Below the pieces are notes generated by a model. That model was not told where the DNA came from and ran no database searches. It saw only the letters and a list, made by a program, of their open reading frames with translations. Of a stretch of 64,000 bases of DNA, positions 59,016 through 64,000 are shown in pieces; within the stretch, counting starts at the first letter, position 1, and every line of letters starts with the position of its first letter. Source of the stretch: Streptomyces sp. TP-A0874 (GTDB lineage: Bacteria; Actinomycetota; Actinomycetes; Streptomycetales; Streptomycetaceae); NCBI RefSeq assembly GCF_001748085.1, contig NZ_BBZK01000013.1, positions 58,083-122,082 of the forward strand, written 5' to 3'. Position numbers and translations under genes: made by a program.

Positions 59016-59211
59016 TTCGTTAGGAGTTCTTATTCGCCCAGGAGCAGGCGCATGATGAAGGCGGGGAGACGCGGTACCGGATGGGGCGCAGGGATGCCTG
59101 GGCCTTTAAGGAGGCATAGCCAGCCAGCCTGCGGATACTCCGGGGCTGCGAGGGCTGGCGTAGCCGGGCCTCGGGGCCTGCGGCGTGGCGGCCGTTGAAA
59201 GGGGTGTCCGG

Positions 59212-61309
59212 ATGATGATAGGGGGAGTTTTCGGGGCTGACGGCCGGGCGGAGCAGTCACGGGACGTCTCCTCCGCTCCAGGCGGGCTGCTGGACGTGCT
59301 GGGTGTCGCGGCCGTTGTCCTCGGTGCGGACGGGCGGATCGTGCTGTGGAGCCCGCAGGCCAAGGACCTGTTCGGCTACACGGCCGAGGAGGCGTTGGGT
59401 CAGTACGCGGCCCAGCTGCTGCTTGAGGAGGAGCACGGGGAGCAGGCGATCAAGCTGTTCGACCGGGTCATGGCGAGCGGCGAGAGCTGGGCCGGCGGTT
59501 TTCCCGTCCGGTGCAGGGACGGCCACACACGGATGGTGGAGTTCCGCAACATGGCTGGAGGGCGGCCGGGGAAACTTCTATGCCCTGGGCATCGCCACCG
59601 ACCAGACCGTCCTGCGGGAAGTGGAACGGGGGCTAGCACTGTCGGTACGCCTGATCGAACAGTCTCCGATCGGACTGGCCGTTTTGGACACCGACCTGCG
59701 GTTCGTGACCGTCAATCCGACATTGGAGCGGATCAACGGTGTGCCTGCCGCCGACCACATCGGCCGACGCCCTCGCGAGGTCATGCCGCATCTGGATACC
59801 GACGTCGAATCCACGATCCGCCAGGTGTTGGAGAGCGGAGTCCCGCTGCTGGACCAGCTTGCTGTCGGCCGCACCGCGGCCGACCCCGGCCACGAGCATG
59901 CCTGGTCCGTCTCCCGCTACCGGCTGGAGGACCCCGGCGGACGGGTGCTGGGGGTGGCCGCCTCGATCGTGGACGTCACCGAGCAGCGCCGAGCGGAGAT
60001 CGAGGCGGCCCGTGCCAGGCAACGCCTCACACTCCTCGCTGACGCCTCCCTGCGCATCGGCACCACACTCGACCTCGAGCAGACCGCCCGCGAGCTAGCC
60101 GAGGTGTGCGTGCCAGACCTGGCCGACATAGCCGCGGTGGACGTGCTCGACAGCGTCCTGCAGGGCCACACGGCGGAGACCCATGAAGGACCCGCGCAGT
60201 TCCTCCCCCTCGCCGTGACCACGGCTGGCCCCACCGAGACCACCCCCGCCGCCGACCCGCCCGGCGAACTCGCCGTCTACGACACCGACCGCCTAGCCGC
60301 CCAGTGCGTTAACCTCCGCCGCCCGGTCCGGGTGCCCCGCGTGGACGGCCGCGACCTGCCACGCATCGCCCGCTGCCCCCAGGCGATCGAGCTGCTAGCC
60401 CGCGCCGGGCTCCACTCCTACCTGGCCGTGCCGCTGACCGCCCGCGGCGAGATCCTCGGGGTCCTCGACCTCAAGCGCACCCGCAACCGCGAACCGTTCA
60501 CCCACGACGACGAAGTCCTAGCCGGCGAGCTGGCCACCCGCGCCGCCCTGTCCATCGACAACGCCTGCTGGTACCGCAGCCAGCGACACGCGGCCCTCAC
60601 CCTCCAGCGCCACCTGCTCCCCCAGCACCCACCGCACACGGTAGGCCTGGAAGTCGCCAGCCGATACCAGCCCACCGCAGCCGCCGTCGAGGTCGGCGGC
60701 GACTGGTTCGACGCCATCCCCCTGGACGACGACAAGACCGCCCTCGTGGTCGGCGACGTCATGGGCAGCGGCACCAACGCCGCCGCCACCATGGGCCAGC
60801 TGCGCACCGCCACCCGCGCCTACGCCGACCTCGACCTCGCCCCCGCAGAAGTTCTCGCACGCCTCGACCACACCACCACCCGCCTGGAAGAGACCATCAC
60901 CACCTGCGCCTACGCCATCTACGACCCGCACCGCGCACAGTGCCGCATCTGCCTCGCCGGCCACCTGCCCCCCGCCCTGGTCCGCCCCGGCCGCGCCCCC
61001 CAACTACTCGACCTGCCCGCCGGCACACCCCTCGGTGTCGGCGGCAACCCGTTCCGGACCGCCACCTTCGACATGGCCCCCGGCGACCAGTTGGTCCTCT
61101 ACACCGACGGCCTGGTCGAGACCCGCGACCAGCCCATCGACCAGCGCCTGAACACCCTCCTGAGCCTGCTCGACGACCCGGAGCGTCCCCTGGAGGAGAC
61201 CTGCGACCGGCTCCTGCACGCCCTGCGCCACCCCGACGACCACGACGACGTCGCCCTGCTTGTCGCCCGGGCCCGGCCCACCCCCGACAACCAAGCCTCC
61301 CGGCCCTGA
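59212..61309 (+). pseudogene. Frameshifted PAS-PAS-GAF-SpoIIE phosphatase gene
   Basis: The N-terminal PAS (LDVLGVAAVVLGADGRIVLW to the RMVEFRNM segment) runs in one frame. From about 59560 (LEGGRGNFYALGIATDQ) the rest runs in another: a second PAS (EQSPIGLAVLDTDLRFVTVN), GAF (~60030-60570) and SpoIIE phosphatase (EVGGDWFDAIPLDDD, VLYTDGLV, HDDVALLVAR) to 61309. The shift needs one base inserted or two lost near 59545-59570. Either a sequencing error or a real mutation is possible; with a fresh IS 180 bp upstream, decay is plausible. It lacks the C-terminal HATPase of its paralogue at 42529. Confidence 0.72.
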
Positions 61310-61802
61310 CACGCCGTTATTTCGGCCGCCGCAGGCACCCACGGGTGACTCCGCCACGCCCCCATGCAATCGCCCTCTTCATCCAAAGACTCCGCTCTTG
61401 GGTACTTGGTGACAGAGGGCGATGGTCACGCCCACTCCACGCCCAGCTCCCGCAGCGCGGCTGTCCAGGAGCAGTAATTCTGATCAGAGGCAGGTGTTCT
61501 GGCCTGGATTGATCAGATTGGTGGTGGCTGTGGTCAGGCGGCGCTGGTGTCTCGGTAGCCGTGGTGAGTTCGTGCGCTGGTCCTGGGCTGGAGCTCTGGC
61601 CTGCAGGTTTGTCAGGTAGCGGGCTGTGGTGATCAGGTCCTGTCATCTGTACTGCGCGCGGTGCGTTCTCGGTGATTGTTGGTATGCGACGGTGCTTGGG
61701 ACGAGCCGCCCGCTCCGGCCCGAGGCCGGCCAGCGCCTGGAGCTTGTCGGCGGTGAGCTTGGCACGGGCATCTTCGTCACCGAGCGCAGAAGCACTCAAT
61801 GT
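61310..61802. other. Degraded region next to second insertion sequence
   Basis: A 493-bp stretch with no intact gene. On the minus strand, just at the left end of the insertion sequence (61713-61802), an uninterrupted coding-like stretch SASALGDEDARAKLTADKLQ is cut off by the element. It looks like the C-terminal tail of some plasmid- or ICE-type protein, possibly a helicase-associated-domain protein; that family guess is weak. The remainder has several GATCAG repeats near 61490-61640. Confidence 0.3.
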
Positions 61803-62708
61803 CAGTGAACCTCTTTCATCCTGTGCTGGCGGGTGAAATGGGCTGGTCAGCGGGTGTGGTGACGAGGCAGGGCCCCTCGTCGTTGGTGTGGTGATTCCAC
61901 TCAGCACACCGGCGACCGAAGGGGCCCTGTTGGTTCCGTATCGAGCCACGCTCGACGTCCCGCATGAGCTCGTCGAGCATGTTGCCTGGCTGCTGTACGA
62001 GCACCGCCGCGCACGCGACACCCGCTGGCGGAAGCTCGGCTGTTTCGACCAGGCACTGCTCACGCTGGTCCACCTGCGCAAGAACGAGACGTTCGCCCAG
62101 CTCGGCGCCGGGTTCGCGATATCGCAGACCACCGCCTGACGCTACGTGGACGAGACCCTGGAGGTGCTGGCTTCCTGGGCCCCAGCTCTCCACGAAGCCC
62201 TCACCGGCCTCGATGAGAGCGACCACGTCATCGTCGACGGCACACTGCTCCCCACCGACCGCGTCCGCGCCGATCAGCCGTACTACTCGCAGAAACACAA
62301 GAAGCACGGCATGAACGTGCAGGTCATCGCCCGCCCGGACGGCACACCCCTGTGGTTCTCCCGCGCGACACCCGGCCGCACACATGACCTGACCTCGGCC
62401 CGCGCCCACGGCATCGTCCAGGCCTGCCCGACCCGGCAGATCCTTGTGCTGGCAGACCACGCCTACCAGGGCGCCGGCGCCAGGCTTCCGCACCCCGTAC
62501 CACCACCACAGCGAACAGCCCGAGCACTACCAGCAGTTCAACCGCGACCACGCTCGACTCCGAGCCCCCGGCGAACGTGCCTTCGCCCGACTCAAGTCCT
62601 GGCGCATCATGCGCAGAGCACGCTCCTCCACACGCCGTGTCAGCCGCACCGTCCAAGCCAACCACGTACTACTGACCTGCGACTATTCAGGACGAAAGAG
62701 GTTCACTG
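61803..62708 (+). mobile_element. Decayed IS5-family-like insertion sequence, 906 bp
   Basis: The ends CAGTGAACCTCTTTCATCCTG (left, 61803-61823, read in blocks) and CAGGACGAAAGAGGTTCACT (right, 62688-62707) are inverted repeats differing at one position in 21. The transposase inside is broken. No target duplication is visible directly outside the repeats, suggesting rearrangement or age. It interrupts an older gene remnant on its left. Confidence 0.75.
61888..62690 (+). pseudogene. Transposase pseudogene (IS5-like DDE) with nonsense codon and frameshift
   Basis: The frame starting at 61888 encodes LLVPYRATLDVPHELVEHVA and LTLVHLRKNETFAQLGAGFA, then TTA followed by an in-frame TGA at 62137-62139, where a Trp codon is expected (TTAWRYVDE). 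The same frame continues VIVDGTLLPTDRV (first Asp) and LADHAYQGAGA (second Asp). A frameshift near 62480 moves the rest (GFRTPYHHHSEQPEHYQQFN, GERAFARLKSWRIM with the Glu) to another frame. The element therefore cannot make its own transposase. Confidence 0.8.
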
Positions 62709-63108
62709 TCGCCCAAGAGACCTTTGCGGCCTCCGTGGACGACGCAGATCCAGAGGCGTACAGGGAAAAACGCGCTCTCGTGCTCAAGACTCTTGCCAGC
62801 TTTCGAAACAAGCTGCCACCCGCCTATGGTGCTGCTCCCACATGCGGCGCTTGTAACGGCGTCGCAGTGCCTGGAACTGCCGAGGCCCGGAGCGGCAGAC
62901 CTGGGACGTTCTGGTGATGCGAAACATGCGCAAGTCGAGTGGGGGACCGTAAGCCCTTGTAGCTGGAGAGTGATGACATTCGCGTCCGGCCCGGGGCCGC
63001 TTCCCGCCCGGCGGGCACCGGTGAAGAAAGTTCGGCCGCTGCTCCCGCCTGGCGGGACGTGCCGCTGATCGGTCTTTCTTGCAGGTCAGAGCCGGTGGCG
63101 TGGTCTGC
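62709..63108. other. Non-coding region between decayed IS and relaxase fragment
   Basis: A 400-bp gap. The transposase frame stays open beyond the IS end and encodes FAASVDDADPEAYREKRALV, which has coding-like composition and could be the remnant of a gene hit by the insertion; I do not recognise it. The rest holds no gene, only CGGGA/TCCCG-rich inverted repeats around 62990-63060. Confidence 0.3.
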
Positions 63109-63640
63109 ATGACAGTGGATATCAGGGTCGTTCGGGCCGGTCAGAGGTACCGCTACTACCTGCGCGAGACCGTTGTCGGCGATGGCCGCCGCCCGGCACG
63201 CACCCCGCTGCACATCACCCAGGAGCAAGCCGGTGTCCCGGTCGGGCGATGGACGGGCCGCGGCCTGGCCCTGCTGGAGCTGACGCCGGGTGAGGAGGTC
63301 ACCGAGGCGCAGCCGCGGAACCTGTTCGGTGAGCGGGGCCGCCACCCGTACGCGGACCGGATCGAGGCCGACCGGCTCGCCGCGGGCGGCTCCCCGAAGG
63401 AGGCGTTCAAGGCTGGCGCCCTCGGACGCCGGGTGACGGTGACGGTGACGGTGACCGGAGTCGACTTCGTCTTCCGGCCGCAGCCGACGATGCACCTCCT
63501 GTGGGCCCTGGGGGGTGAGGAGACCCGGCTGGTGAGCGAGGCCGCGCACGAGCGGGCGATCGTACGGGTGCTGGAGTGGATTGAGGACGAGGTCGCGGTG
63601 ATCCGGTACGACAAGGACGGCATCTACCGGGTGCGGCCAG
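63109..63640 (+). pseudogene. Truncated MobF/TrwC-type relaxase, N-terminal fragment
   Basis: The ATG at 63109 starts MTVDIRVVRAGQRYRYYLRE, a MobF relaxase N-terminus with the tandem catalytic Tyr (YRYYL). It continues GRGLALLELTPGEEVTEAQ, FVFRPQPTMHLLWALGGEE and AHERAIVRVLEWIEDEVAVI. The fragment stops at ~177 residues, before the HUH metal-binding triad and the helicase half of such ~1000-1800-residue proteins. A (GGTGAC)4 run at 63432-63455 encodes an extended VTVTVTVTG. It identifies former conjugative DNA. Confidence 0.75.
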
Positions 63641-63689
63641 GGGCTTCACCATGTTGTCACTCCAACTGCCGAACTACAGAGGCAGGTTG

Positions 63690-63882
63690 GAAAGGGCTCA
63701 GTGTCGCGATCGCCTCCAACGAGTCCTTTGGTGGTTGGACGAAGACGTTCACGGACCCGCGGCTCTGCGCGGCCATCGTCGACCGCCTCACCTTCAACGG
63801 CACCGTCATCGAAACCGGCACCGACTCCTACCGCCTCGCCAGCATACGAGCTCGCGCTGAAGAGCCCGCAAAGGCCGGCTGA
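63690..63882 (+). pseudogene. istB (IS21-family ATPase) C-terminal fragment fused in frame to relaxase
   Basis: About 64 codons resemble the C-terminus of IstB-type ATPases: IASNESFGGWTKTFTDPRLC, AAIVDRLTFNGTVIETGTDSYRL, split here in two blocks. The upstream Walker A/B parts are missing. The reading frame is continuous from the relaxase fragment across ~50 unassigned bases (63641-63689), producing a 257-residue chimeric open frame. It is a deletion junction between a relaxase and an IS21-type element; the product is unlikely to be functional. Confidence 0.68.
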
Positions 63883-63898
63883 CCTCAGATAGTCCCGC

Positions 63899-63933
63899 AT
63901 CCGGGCCGCCACCCAGCGGGCGGCGGCCCGGAT
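63899..63933. terminator. Hairpin after istB fragment
   Basis: ATCCGGGCCGCC (63899-63910) pairs perfectly with GGCGGCCCGGAT (63922-63933) over 11 bases, 17 bp past the istB stop. A second small repeat, GTGATGAG-ACCG-CTCATCAC (63951-63970), follows and may be part of the old IS end. Confidence 0.6.
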
Positions 63934-64000
63934 GGGACACCGAGGCGGCCGTGATGAGACCGCTCATCACCGGTCGAGACCGCCGCTTTGCTCCAGGTCA

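Larger units (their letters stand above)
58141..59029 (-). mobile_element. IS5-family insertion sequence, 889 bp, with TTA target duplication
   Basis: Terminal inverted repeats GAACTCCTATCGGAATGA (58141-58158) and its near-complement at 59012-59029 (two mismatches) bound the element. TTA is repeated directly outside both ends (58138-58140 and 59030-59032), the 3-bp duplication expected of IS5 relatives. It carries orfA and orfB in overlapping frames on the minus strand. Both frames look intact, so the element is probably active or recently inserted. Confidence 0.88.

Noticed and set aside
1..64000. tRNA, rRNA or CRISPR features.
   Set aside because: Reading both strands I saw no cloverleaf with a conserved T-loop, no rRNA-like sequence and no regularly spaced repeats. 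A tRNAscan/CRISPR tool run would be decisive.

Overview
The window reads as chromosome from a high-GC actinobacterium, most likely Streptomyces or a close relative. The support is the strong G/C third-position bias, frequent GTG starts, and typical Streptomyces families: snapalysin, an SSI-type inhibitor, DUF5996, PAS-GAF-SpoIIE phosphatases, a polyol ABC operon with no ATPase gene of its own, and a MurT/GatD pair. All assignments come from reading the sequence; no database search was run.

From 1 to about 45 kb the content is mostly ordinary and intact. It starts with the 3' end of a GntR/UTRA regulator, a ROK regulator, purB, a GDSL hydrolase and two overlapping CNNM/CorC-type membrane proteins. 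A small toxin-antitoxin-like pair follows behind a perfect inverted repeat. Next come biotin synthesis genes (bioB-bioA-bioD divergent from bioF), secreted NlpC/P60 and M28 peptidases, a CtaG-type protein, the murT-gatD operon and peptide deformylase. A TetR regulator is divergent from an acyl-CoA dehydrogenase, with an operator-like repeat over the dehydrogenase promoter. After that lie a polyol-type ABC operon with a DeoR regulator, assorted oxidoreductases, an APC permease, a stand-alone LigD-type phosphoesterase, and a redox cluster at 34.1-37.4 kb. That cluster has a ferredoxin, a Cys-containing regulator, two cupins, a hemerythrin/DUF2249 protein and a membrane protein. At 40-45 kb are an M15-like secreted protein convergent with snapalysin, a multidomain SpoIIE phosphatase and an SSI-type protease inhibitor.

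From 45 to 55 kb the region becomes more variable. A TetR/membrane-protein operon sits behind two tandem 15-bp palindromes. A 170-bp MITE-like element supplies the stop codon of a methyltransferase. A TetR/oxidoreductase pair has collapsed by deletion and frameshift. DinB, VOC, DUF5996 and ricin-like secreted genes follow.

From 55 kb to the end is an accessory zone. A visibly AT-richer segment carries a Dur3-like sodium:solute symporter plus a 43-residue membrane partner, preceded by a long leader that ends in a U-tract terminator. An intact 889-bp IS5-family element with a 3-bp TTA duplication follows, then a frameshifted PAS-GAF-SpoIIE gene, a decayed second IS, and a MobF relaxase fragment truncated into the 3' end of an istB gene. 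This looks like the worn edge of an integrated conjugative or plasmid-derived element.

The best candidates for new biology are regulatory or structural: the symporter leader, the Cys-containing regulator cluster, the degenerate Fic-like pair with its operator, the 14-bp hairpin ahead of the SH3-like secreted protein, and the membrane-anchored L7/L12-like mini-protein.
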